Program-made: the position numbers and the translations under genes | Assembly: GCA_002338605.1 (NCBI GenBank) | Contig: DDIP01000368.1 | Coordinates: 1 to 5,625, forward strand | Reading direction: 5' to 3' | DNA: 5,625 bases | DNA from: Proteobacteria bacterium UBA1847 | Lineage (GTDB): Bacteria > Pseudomonadota > Gammaproteobacteria > Steroidobacterales > Woeseiaceae | The notes under the pieces: model-generated | Told to the model about the DNA's origin: nothing | Databases searched by the model: none | Seen by the model: the letters and a program-made list of their open reading frames with translations, nothing else | Shown here: piece by piece, positions 1 through 5,625 of the stretch | Numbering within the stretch: position 1 is the stretch's first letter | Layout: every line of letters starts with the position of its first letter

Positions 1-46
1 CGTCGGAGCAGCCGGCAACGGCCAGCAATATTACCAGTCGTCGAAT
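1..46 (-). CDS. Possible lipoprotein N-terminus, cut by the left window edge
   Basis: Read on the minus strand, the bases after the receptor stop encode IRRLVILLAVAGCSD. This has the shape of a bacterial lipoprotein signal: two arginines, a short hydrophobic stretch, and a lipobox LAVAGC whose cysteine would be lipidated by Lgt and exposed by signal peptidase II. Only about 15 codons are visible, so the mature protein cannot be named. The start is the problem. Going upstream to the in-frame stop at 94-92 there is no ATG, GTG or TTG before the TTG at 28-26, which would leave too short a signal. The neatest candidate is ATT at 46-44, overlapping the receptor stop by one base (TAATT in place of the common TAATG). 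ATT starts are rare, so this may be a sequence error, a rare start, a decayed gene or chance. If real, it is the third gene of the leftward group. Confidence 0.35.
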   Translation of the reverse strand, partial: MRRLVILLAVAGCSD

Positions 47-2385
47 TACTCGCCGAATTCCCAGGTGACTTCCACACCGTAGGTTTGTGGCTCATTGACA
101 AAGCCGGTGTTGTTACTGAAGTCGACAAAACCGAGGACGTTGTCCTGATCGGTCAGGTTGCGGCCGTAAAGGGCGAAATCCCAGCCACTGTCGTGATTCT
201 TGTAGCCGAGGCGAAGACCGGTTTCATAATGACCGTCGGTCTTGAACTCGGCGGCTTCGTACAGCGGCATGTTGATGTCGCCGTACCAGACGATGTCCGT
301 CGCGACATAAAGCTCGGAGTTGTTTCGAACCGGCGCATGCACCCGCATGTTCAGGTTGTGCGTGGTCTTCGGAGCGCGCGGGAATGGGTTGCCGTCGACC
401 AGCACCTGGCCGGCAACCGCCGGATTTGCCGGGTCCAGCGGCGTGCAAAGGCCTGAGCCGCAGGGCACTGTTCCGAGCGTCGGGTCCTTGATTTCGGTGT
501 CGTTGTAGCTGGTACCGATGGACAGCAGGAAGTAATCCGTAATCAGGAAGTCGGCTTCGAACTCGAAGCCGCTGGCTTCACCCGACTTGGCATTGATGAC
601 CTGGTTGGTGTTCGTTGCGCCACCAATAACGGACAACTGCATGTCATCGACCTCGTAGTGGAACACGGCGAAGTTGACGCGACCACGACCACCAAACAGG
701 TCGGCCTTGATACCGGCTTCAATCGAATCGATCGTTTCAGGTCTTGCAACCGTCGGCGTTTCGAGGAATGCGACGTCGCGTCCCTGGATCGTCTGCGCGC
801 GGAAGCCATTGGCAGCGCGTGCGTACACGCTGGCGTTGTCGGTGAACGCAAAATTCGCACTGGCCTCCCAGCTCAGCTGGCCGTCGTCAACACTGATCGG
901 CGCAGCGATAAAGGTCGGGATGCCAAGGTCAAGCCAGAGCTGACCGAACTGCAGGACCTGGAAGTTCTTCTCGTCGTCCGTGTAGCGCACACCGGCGGTC
1001 AGGTTCAAGCGATCGGTGACGTCCCAGCTTCCCTGCCCGAACACGGCCCAGGTGTCGTTCTCCTGCTGAATCTTCGTGTCCTGCTGATTGCCGGCAAAGC
1101 CAAAGGAGGCAAAAGAGTCGGTCGTGACGACCAGGTCAGATCGGAAGTAAAATGCGCCGATCTGCCAGTTGAAGCGCTCGGCGCCGTTGCTCGCGATGCG
1201 GAATTCCTGAGTCATCTGATCGGTGTCGGCGCCGTCTTGCGTGACCGAAGACGTATTGATGGTGCCCGGGAACGTAAGCGCCGGATTGCCAAAAATATTC
1301 ACGTTGGGATCAAAAGTGATGCCGGGCGGAACGCCTGCGCTCTGCGTAAAGTCCACAACACCGCCATCGATATCGCCGCGGCTGAATCCGTCAGCCTGTT
1401 GATAGGACGTGATTGAGCTCACGGTCACGTTATCGAAATCCCAGGTCAGGTTCAGCGTTGTACCGTGCGACTGATACGCCTGCGGGTTGTTGTCGCCGTC
1501 GTCGTAGTAGACTACGTCGCGGTCATAGTTCTGGTTGAGACTATTGCTGCCGGTGTCAAAAACGTTGGCGCGAAATATGGACGATGTTCCGTCGAGACTG
1601 CGGTTCTGGTGAGACAGCAAGGCGGTCAATCGGTCGGTCGGCGTCCACTCGAACTGCAGGCGGCCGGCTGATTCCTTATAACGGCCCAGCGACTTCTGAC
1701 CGGTGTAACCATTGGTGATCCAGTTGTCGCGACTCCGATGCAGCACAGACACACGGGCATTCAGCTCGCCGTCGATCAGGCTGCCGCCGACGGCACCCTC
1801 ATAATTCTGCGTTGCGTACCGGCCGTAGGAGCCCTTTATGTATCCGGACAATTCGTCGCTTGGGCGGCGCGTATTGATCTTGACGATACCGGCCGTCGTG
1901 TTGCGCCCGAACAGCGTGCCCTGCGGTCCGCGAATGACTTCGATGTTCTGGACGTCGAACAGCGGGAAGCCCTTCAGGACAACGTTTTCCATGACGACTT
2001 CGTCCATGATCAGCGACACCGGTTGCGACGCAGCCAGGTCGAAATCAATATTGCCCAGTCCGCGCAGGTAAAAACGCGGTGCGGAACGACCGTTGGACGA
2101 CTCGGCGTACAGTCCCGGGACACGGCCGGACAACGCAAGAATATCCTCACTGCCCGAGAACAGCGCATTCAGGCTTTCACCCTGCATTGTGGCAACCGAA
2201 ATAGGTACATCCTGCAGCGATTCTTCCCGTTTTTGCGCCGTAACGACGATTTCTTCGAGGATGATGCCCTGGCTCTGGGCGCTGGCAGGCAGCGCGAACA
2301 GGCCGCTGACGGCGAGGGCCCCCACAGCACCGGTGACCCGGCGCAGGACGGAGAATGGATTATTTGTTGGTTTCATACCACACAT
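46..2385 (-). CDS. TonB-dependent outer-membrane receptor
   Basis: This is a complete 779-residue TonB-dependent receptor, a 22-strand barrel with an N-terminal plug that imports scarce or bulky substrates using TonB/ExbBD energy. Residues 1-36 form a signal peptide (RR at 15-16, hydrophobic core, likely cleavage after ASA at 34-36). A TonB-box-like EEIVVTAQ lies at 44-51. The plug follows, with LRGLG at 107-111 and the family signature IEVIRGPQGTLFGRNTT at 148-164. The rest is barrel, rich in alternating aromatic strands, ending VTWEFGE. The ATG at 2385 is chosen because AGGAG (2397-2393) sits 7 bases upstream. The frame stays open to 2577, but that extension overlaps the cupin gene and precedes the signal peptide. 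A start at 2376 would be 16 bases from the SD. Substrate cannot be read from sequence; proximity to a deoxynucleoside catabolic operon suggests nucleosides or DNA fragments, by inference only. It probably follows the cupin gene in one transcript (40-base gap). Confidence 0.96.
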   Translation of the reverse strand: MCGMKPTNNPFSVLRRVTGAVGALAVSGLFALPASAQSQGIILEEIVVTAQKREESLQDVPISVATMQGESLNALFSGSEDILALSGRVPGLYAESSNGRSAPRFYLRGLGNIDFDLAASQPVSLIMDEVVMENVVLKGFPLFDVQNIEVIRGPQGTLFGRNTTAGIVKINTRRPSDELSGYIKGSYGRYATQNYEGAVGGSLIDGELNARVSVLHRSRDNWITNGYTGQKSLGRYKESAGRLQFEWTPTDRLTALLSHQNRSLDGTSSIFRANVFDTGSNSLNQNYDRDVVYYDDGDNNPQAYQSHGTTLNLTWDFDNVTVSSITSYQQADGFSRGDIDGGVVDFTQSAGVPPGITFDPNVNIFGNPALTFPGTINTSSVTQDGADTDQMTQEFRIASNGAERFNWQIGAFYFRSDLVVTTDSFASFGFAGNQQDTKIQQENDTWAVFGQGSWDVTDRLNLTAGVRYTDDEKNFQVLQFGQLWLDLGIPTFIAAPISVDDGQLSWEASANFAFTDNASVYARAANGFRAQTIQGRDVAFLETPTVARPETIDSIEAGIKADLFGGRGRVNFAVFHYEVDDMQLSVIGGATNTNQVINAKSGEASGFEFEADFLITDYFLLSIGTSYNDTEIKDPTLGTVPCGSGLCTPLDPANPAVAGQVLVDGNPFPRAPKTTHNLNMRVHAPVRNNSELYVATDIVWYGDINMPLYEAAEFKTDGHYETGLRLGYKNHDSGWDFALYGRNLTDQDNVLGFVDFSNNTGFVNEPQTYGVEVTWEFGE

Positions 2386-2392
2386 CGTGGAT

Positions 2393-2397
2393 CTCCT
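2393..2397 (-). promoter_or_regulatory. Ribosome binding site of the TonB-dependent receptor
   Basis: AGGAG on the minus strand lies 7 bases before the ATG at 2385. It selects this start over the in-frame ATG three codons later and over the far upstream ATG at 2577. Confidence 0.8.
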
Positions 2398-2413
2398 GAT
2401 TAAGCGTCCGCGC

Positions 2414-2419
2414 AGTATA
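2414..2419 (-). promoter_or_regulatory. Possible -10 element of a promoter for the receptor
   Basis: The 40-base gap between the cupin stop and the receptor start contains TATACT on the minus strand, five of six matches to the sigma-70 -10 consensus, about 17 bases upstream of the ribosome binding site. It is flanked by GCGC on both sides (GCGC-AGTATA-GCGC on the plus strand). No good -35 hexamer lies 16-18 bases further upstream; the best-spaced sequence is ACACCT. It could be a weak or activator-dependent internal promoter, or a chance match. Confidence 0.3.
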
Positions 2420-2425
2420 GCGCCG

Positions 2426-2776
2426 TTACTCCAGTGAGGTGTAGTGCCGCAACAAAAATCGTGGGACACAAACACACAAAAAGATAAGGTCGCAGTCACC
2501 GTAATTATGAATCCGCTGCGCGACACCCCTGGGAATGCTGACGGTGTCCCCGGCGCGAACTTCGCGAGGCGCCGCATCGCCGACCGTCATGAGGCCCAGT
2601 CCGGACTCGATCACGTACCATTCAGCGACGGCGAGGGCGTGCAACTGGGTCGTGACGCCGGGCTCAACCCGGGCCCGGGCGATAGACACCTCGGGACTGC
2701 CGTCGTGGTTGAGGAGTTCGCTGATATAGCAGCGCTCGCTGGTCCAGGTTTCGCCGGGTTTCGCTTTGTTGCTCAT
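2426..2776 (-). CDS. Small single-domain cupin protein
   Basis: A 116-residue protein that is essentially one cupin beta-barrel. Motif 1, G(X)5HXH(X)3-4E(X)6G, aligns exactly in spacing at G40-H46-L48-E52-G59, with leucine replacing the second histidine. Motif 2, G(X)5PXG(X)2H(X)3N, aligns at G76-P82-G84-Q87-N91, with glutamine replacing the histidine. Only H46 and E52 of the four usual metal ligands remain, so it may bind metal differently, or act as a small-molecule-binding rather than catalytic cupin. From memory, a common group of short proteobacterial cupins ending in a C-x-C-x-PRF sequence shares these replacements; here CVCVPRF is at 101-107. The role is unknown. The ATG at 2776 has no clear Shine-Dalgarno sequence and no nearby in-frame alternative is better. 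It is first in the leftward group, 40 bases ahead of the receptor, and diverges from the SDR gene across 39 bases. Confidence 0.9.
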   Translation of the reverse strand: MSNKAKPGETWTSERCYISELLNHDGSPEVSIARARVEPGVTTQLHALAVAEWYVIESGLGLMTVGDAAPREVRAGDTVSIPRGVAQRIHNYGDCDLIFLCVCVPRFLLRHYTSLE

Positions 2777-2815
2777 TCAGTGGACAATACACCGATCAAT
2801 GCTCGGGAGAACAAC
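2777..2815. promoter_or_regulatory. 39-base divergent gap between the two gene groups
   Basis: The cupin (leftward) and SDR (rightward) genes start back to back with 39 bases between them, so any two promoters and operators here must overlap each other or lie inside the coding sequences. I searched both strands and found no convincing -35/-10 pair and no strong inverted repeat. The leftward strand has TATTGT (2789-2784) with only a poor, 19-base-spaced TTGTTC upstream. The only clear signal is the SDR ribosome binding site. Confidence 0.4.
2805..2809 (+). promoter_or_regulatory. Ribosome binding site of the SDR gene
   Basis: GGGAG lies 6 bases before the ATG at 2816. It fixes the SDR start and excludes the far longer open frame that runs back to 2444 across the cupin gene. 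Confidence 0.8.
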
Positions 2816-3577
2816 ATGGCGGACACGCCGTCGATCGGCGAATTGCTGGATCTTGCTGGCGAGACGGTACTGGTGACCGGGGCCAGCAGCAATATTGGCC
2901 AGGCCATTGCTGCCCGGCTTGCCAGCGCCGGCGCAGCGATACTTGCCCACTACAACAGTAATGAAGCGGCGGTACAGGCCCTGCTGGGGCGCATTGGCGG
3001 TGGCCAGGCACTGCAAGCCGATCTGGCCGACGAGCAGTCCGTCGACACGATGCTGTCCGCCGTGCAGCCAACATTGCTGGTGCACAACGCAGCGCAACAG
3101 ACCGTGCAAAGCCTCAAAACAATGCAATTGGCCGACTGGCGATCCATGATGGCGGCGAATCTCGATAGCGCATTCCAGTTGACACAGCGATTGGCCAGTC
3201 GTTGGGCCGCCGTGGGTCATTGCGGCGTAATCGTCAATATCAGTTCGATCGAAGGCACAGACCCGGCCCTCGGGCATGCACACTACGCGACCAGCAAGGC
3301 TGGCCTCGCCATGCTCACGCGGGCAGCCGCACAGGAATTCGGCGCGGCCGGCATTCGTGTCAATTGCGTATCGCCGGGCCTGATCGATCGCGATGGACTT
3401 CCGGAGGAGTGGCCTGACGGTGTAAATCGCTGGCGCACCCGTGCACCGTTGGCCCGGCTGGGGACTCCCAATGATGTCGCCGACGCTGTATTGTTTCTGG
3501 TCAGCCCGGCGTCTCGCTGGATCAGCGGCGCCAACCTTGTTGTCGACGGCGGTATGTCGGCACAGGGCAAGTGGTAA
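2816..3577 (+). CDS. Short-chain dehydrogenase/reductase (classical SDR)
   Basis: A 253-residue classical SDR, the usual length for the family, with a Rossmann fold for NAD(P)(H). The cofactor motif is TGASSNIG at 21-28, where asparagine replaces the usual middle glycine of TGxxxGxG. HNAA at 90-93 stands for NNAG. The catalytic tetrad is intact: N115, S144, Y157 and K161 (YATSK). SPGLI follows the last core strand and the protein ends with [11 protein letters not shown]. The second strand ends in HYNSN (45-49) with no acidic residue, which favours NADP(H) over NAD(H); this is inference. The start at 2816 is set by GGGAG 6 bases upstream. It heads the rightward operon, 19 bases before deoD. 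General similarity is to FabG/3-oxoacyl reductase-like SDRs, but that class covers sugar, alcohol and keto-acid dehydrogenases, so the substrate is unassigned. Context suggests a pentose or deoxyribose derivative. Confidence 0.93.
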   Translation: MADTPSIGELLDLAGETVLVTGASSNIGQAIAARLASAGAAILAHYNSNEAAVQALLGRIGGGQALQADLADEQSVDTMLSAVQPTLLVHNAAQQTVQSLKTMQLADWRSMMAANLDSAFQLTQRLASRWAAVGHCGVIVNISSIEGTDPALGHAHYATSKAGLAMLTRAAAQEFGAAGIRVNCVSPGLIDRDGLPEEWPDGVNRWRTRAPLARLGTPNDVADAVLFLVSPASRWISGANLVVDGGMSAQGKW

Positions 3578-3596
3578 CAACAAAAGCGACAAATCA

Positions 3597-4310
3597 ATGG
3601 CAACCAAACACATGAATGCGGCTCCCGGCGACTTCGCCGAAACGGTGCTGATGCCCGGCGATCCCCTGCGTGCCAAATACATCTGCGACACCTATCTCGA
3701 CGACGTCAGACGCGTCACCGACGTACGCAACATGTGGGGTTTCACCGGTGCCTACAAAGGCCAGACGGTTTCGGTTATGGCTCATGGCATGGGAATTCCG
3801 TCGGCATCGATTTACTGCACCGAGCTCATCACCGAGTACGGCGTCAAGCGGGTCGTTCGTGTCGGCAGCTGTGGCACTTCGCATCCTGATGTTAAATTGC
3901 GCGACATCATTATCGCGATGGGCGCATCCACCGACTCGAATTGCAACCGCATGCGTTTCGGTGGCTATGACCTCGCGGCGCTGGCGAGTTTCGATCTGGT
4001 GTCGAAGGCGGTAGCCGCGGCGAAAGCACACAAGGTTCGCTATCACGTTGGCAATATTTTCTCCGCCGATCTTTTCTACACACCCGATCCGGGCATGTTC
4101 GACACGATGGCCAAATACAATGTCTACGGCGTCGAAATGGAGGCGGCAGGAATTTTTGCGATTGCCGCTGAGAATAATGCAGAAGCGCTGGCCATCTGCA
4201 CCGTCAGTGACGATATCGTCTCGGGCGCGGCGCTGAGCTCAGACGAACGCGCAACAACCTTCGATGAGATGATTCTTGTCGCTCTCGAAACCGTTGTGGC
4301 TGAGGACTGA
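3597..4310 (+). CDS. deoD: Purine nucleoside phosphorylase, hexameric DeoD type
   Basis: A 237-residue cytoplasmic phosphorylase that converts purine (deoxy)nucleoside plus phosphate to free base and (deoxy)ribose-1-phosphate. It follows E. coli DeoD (239 residues) almost end to end. Visible active-site residues (Met counted as 1) are H5 donated from the neighbouring subunit; phosphate ligands G21 in [12 protein letters not shown]25, R44, R88 and S91 in RVGSCG; the ribose site VEMEAAG with E180, M181 and E182; and the catalytic pair D205 (TVSD) and R218 (DERATTF). These predict an active enzyme accepting 6-oxo and 6-amino purines. The start at 3597 gives MATKHMNA, matching E. coli MATPHINA and keeping H5. 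It has no recognisable Shine-Dalgarno sequence in the 19-base gap after the SDR, unlike its operon partners, so translation may depend partly on reinitiation. deoC begins 4 bases after its stop. Confidence 0.97.
   Translation: MATKHMNAAPGDFAETVLMPGDPLRAKYICDTYLDDVRRVTDVRNMWGFTGAYKGQTVSVMAHGMGIPSASIYCTELITEYGVKRVVRVGSCGTSHPDVKLRDIIIAMGASTDSNCNRMRFGGYDLAALASFDLVSKAVAAAKAHKVRYHVGNIFSADLFYTPDPGMFDTMAKYNVYGVEMEAAGIFAIAAENNAEALAICTVSDDIVSGAALSSDERATTFDEMILVALETVVAED
4302..4306 (+). promoter_or_regulatory. Ribosome binding site of deoC, inside the deoD end
   Basis: GAGGA lies within the last codons of deoD, 8 bases before the ATG at 4315. The placement suggests translational coupling of the two genes and supports this start over the open frame reaching back to 4276. 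Confidence 0.65.
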
Positions 4311-4314
4311 GCGG

Positions 4315-5241
4315 ATGGCACTGAAAGCTGTGAAAACATCGCTACAACTGCCAGACCTCAGTCGTGTACCTGCGGTCGACGAGGTCGGCGTCAACGAGCG
4401 CGTTGCGCGGTTTCAGAGTCGCAGCATCAAGACGGCGTCAAAGGTCGACGCATTGAAACTGATTCTCAGCATGATCGACCTGACGACACTCGAGGGCCAG
4501 GACACACCGGGCAAGGTCCGGCAGATGTGTCAAAAGGCGATTCACCTGCACGACGCATTGCCGAACCTCCCTCACGTAGCTGCCGTTTGTGTTTACCCAA
4601 CGATGGTACACGTGGCGAAAGAGGCGCTCAAAGGCCACGACATCAATATTGCCTCGGTTGCTACGGCATTTCCCAGCGGCATGTCCAAACTCAGCGTGAA
4701 GCTCGACGATACGCGCATGGCAGTTGCGGCCGGCGCAAACGAAATCGACATGGTCATATCGCGCGGCAAATTTCTTGCTGGCGATTATCGCTATGTATTC
4801 GATGAAATCATCGCAGTGAAAGAGGCTTGCGGTGACGCGCACCTCAAAGTCATTCTCGAAACCGGCGAGCTTGGCACGCTGGACCGCGTGCGTCGGGCGA
4901 GCGTTCTGGCGATGCATGCGGGCGCTGATTTCATCAAGACTTCGACCGGCAAGATCCAGCCGGCGGCGACGATGCAGGTGACGCTCGTAATGCTGCAGGC
5001 CATCAGCGATTTTTATCGTGAGACCGGCAAGATGGTCGGCATGAAGCCGGCCGGCGGTATTTCCACCGCCAAACTCGCGGTGCACTACCTCGTGATGCTG
5101 AAAGAAACGCTTGGCAATGCGTGGATGACACCGAAATGGTTTCGATTCGGCGCGAGCACCCTCGCAAATGACGTACTCATGCAATTGATGAAACAGTCGA
5201 CGGGCGTTTACCAGTCCGCTGACTATTTCTCCAAGGATTAA
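4315..5241 (+). CDS. deoC: Deoxyribose-phosphate aldolase, long form
   Basis: A 308-residue class I aldolase that cleaves 2-deoxy-D-ribose-5-phosphate to glyceraldehyde-3-phosphate and acetaldehyde. The TIM-barrel landmarks are present: LDLTTL-like IDLTTLEG at 54-61, VCVYP at 91-95, VATAFPSG at 115-122, EIDMVI at 143-148 with the proton-relay D145, LKVILETGELG at 177-187, the Schiff-base lysine K208 in FIKTSTGK, and K244 in GMKPAGGI. At 308 residues it is longer than E. coli DeoC (259). An N-terminal extension of about 45 residues, and a C-terminal part with WFRFGASTL and Y-x-x-x-DYFSKD, resemble the longer DERA seen in animals and many bacteria. The start at 4315 is 4 bases after deoD and preceded by GAGGA. 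The C-terminal tyrosine important in E. coli DeoC has possible counterparts near the end (Y at 299 or 304), which I cannot assign firmly. Confidence 0.96.
   Translation: MALKAVKTSLQLPDLSRVPAVDEVGVNERVARFQSRSIKTASKVDALKLILSMIDLTTLEGQDTPGKVRQMCQKAIHLHDALPNLPHVAAVCVYPTMVHVAKEALKGHDINIASVATAFPSGMSKLSVKLDDTRMAVAAGANEIDMVISRGKFLAGDYRYVFDEIIAVKEACGDAHLKVILETGELGTLDRVRRASVLAMHAGADFIKTSTGKIQPAATMQVTLVMLQAISDFYRETGKMVGMKPAGGISTAKLAVHYLVMLKETLGNAWMTPKWFRFGASTLANDVLMQLMKQSTGVYQSADYFSKD
5233..5237 (+). promoter_or_regulatory. Ribosome binding site of the aldehyde dehydrogenase gene
   Basis: AAGGA lies in the last codons of deoC, 6 bases before the ATG at 5244, and supports that start. Confidence 0.75.
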
Positions 5242-5243
5242 TC

Positions 5244-5625
5244 ATGGCAACTCCCGAAAACAAACTCGCATTCGACGGTGGCTGGGCCTACGATCCGGCA
5301 CCGGAAAGCACTGACCACGTCAGCATCAAGAAGCGCTACGGTCATTTCATCAACGGTGAATTCGTGGCGCCTGAAAACGGCAAGTATTTCGATACGGTGA
5401 ACCCGGCCAACGAGGAAAAACTGAGCCGGGTGGCACAGGGCTCTGAAGCGGACGTCGACAAAGCAGTGAAGGCGGCTCGCGATGCCTATCGAACAAGCTG
5501 GGGTCGCATGAAACCCGCCGAGCGAGGCAAGTACATCTATCGCATCGCGCGCATCATGCAGGAGCGAGCCCGCGAGTTTTCGGTTATCGAGTCACTTGAT
5601 GGTGGCAAGCCGATTCGGGAATCGC
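5244..5625 (+). CDS. Aldehyde dehydrogenase, N-terminal part (runs off the right edge)
   Basis: The first 127 codons of an NAD(P)-dependent aldehyde dehydrogenase, usually 450-500 residues or more. After a leader of about 30 residues containing WAYDPAPES, the fold begins with YGHFINGEFV and continues with TVNPANEEKLSRVAQG, DVDKAVKAARDAY, a W-x-x-M-KPAERGKYIYRIA helix, and ESLDGGKPIRES, all standard N-terminal ALDH sequence. The catalytic cysteine and glutamate lie beyond the window. From memory, a leader with PAPES before the ALDH fold is typical of aldehyde dehydrogenases that follow deoC in several phyla. The gene starts 2 bases after the deoC stop, with AAGGA 6 bases upstream, so it is almost certainly cotranscribed. 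The likely role is to oxidise the acetaldehyde released by DeoC; whether the product is acetate or acetyl-CoA cannot be told from this part. Some deoC-linked ALDHs are tandem fusions, also not visible here. Confidence 0.93.
   Translation, partial: MATPENKLAFDGGWAYDPAPESTDHVSIKKRYGHFINGEFVAPENGKYFDTVNPANEEKLSRVAQGSEADVDKAVKAARDAYRTSWGRMKPAERGKYIYRIARIMQERAREFSVIESLDGGKPIRES

Noticed and set aside
658..1416. 252-codon plus-strand open frame across the receptor gene
   Set aside because: Antisense shadow of a barrel-coding region in a moderately GC-rich genome; no recognisable domain and low-complexity composition.
2386..2577. 64-codon upstream extension of the receptor frame
   Set aside because: It overlaps the cupin gene on the same strand in another frame, places non-signal sequence before a clear signal peptide, and ignores the AGGAG at 2397-2393.
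2444..2815. 124-codon upstream extension of the SDR frame, antisense to the cupin gene
   Set aside because: The cupin motifs show that the minus strand is coding here, and the SDR has a good ribosome binding site directly before 2816 with a normal family length from there.
3441..3596. 52-codon upstream extension of the deoD frame into the SDR gene
   Set aside because: The start at 3597 reproduces the conserved DeoD N-terminus (MATKH) and the extension overlaps SDR coding sequence.
3578..3596. Possible terminator between SDR and deoD
   Set aside because: The 19-base gap has no GC-rich inverted repeat and no T-run, so readthrough is expected.
2777..3691. 304-codon minus-strand open frame opposite the SDR gene
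   Set aside because: Antisense to an SDR with all catalytic motifs; no domain and no ribosome binding site of note.
4438..5184. 248-codon minus-strand open frame opposite deoC
   Set aside because: Antisense to a clearly conserved aldolase; translation is histidine- and arginine-rich with no recognised fold.
1..5625. CRISPR array, tRNA, rRNA, insertion sequence, attachment site or phage genes
   Set aside because: No direct repeats with regular spacing, no cloverleaf-like sequence, no transposase or integrase motifs; nearly every base is accounted for by the protein genes.

Overview
The window looks like a piece of a Gram-negative, probably proteobacterial, chromosome. The main reason is a complete TonB-dependent outer-membrane receptor of the 'EEIVVTAQKREESLQDVPISV' type, a form abundant in sphingomonads, Caulobacterales and aquatic Gammaproteobacteria. 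I lean towards a free-living gammaproteobacterium, but the sequence alone does not settle the genus. Gene density is very high, with no intergenic stretch over about 40 bases and no tRNA, rRNA, insertion sequence, CRISPR array or long repeat that I can see.

The layout is two divergent gene groups meeting at a 39-base gap (2777-2815). Leftward (minus strand) run a small one-domain cupin (2426-2776), the TonB-dependent receptor (46-2385) and, at the left edge, what looks like the first codons of a lipoprotein gene (from about 46 down to 1). Rightward (plus strand) run a short-chain dehydrogenase/reductase (2816-3577), purine nucleoside phosphorylase deoD (3597-4310), a long-form deoxyribose-phosphate aldolase deoC (4315-5241) and the first 127 codons of an aldehyde dehydrogenase (5244 to the window end). 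Gaps in the rightward group are 19, 4 and 2 bases, so it is very probably one operon.

The rightward genes read as a deoxynucleoside catabolic pathway. DeoD phosphorolyses purine (deoxy)nucleosides to base and (deoxy)ribose-1-phosphate. A phosphopentomutase, not in this window, would give deoxyribose-5-phosphate. DeoC cleaves this to glyceraldehyde-3-phosphate and acetaldehyde, and the adjacent aldehyde dehydrogenase is well placed to oxidise the acetaldehyde. The SDR at the head of the operon has an intact catalytic tetrad but no assigned substrate.

The most interesting hypothesis is that the divergently placed receptor, with the cupin and possible lipoprotein, brings nucleosides, nucleotides or DNA fragments across the outer membrane for this pathway. 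That rests on gene proximity only. None of the individual families is new. The less ordinary details are the loss of most canonical metal ligands in the cupin, a lipoprotein-like reading frame with no ordinary start codon at the receptor's stop, and the unassigned SDR leading a deo operon.
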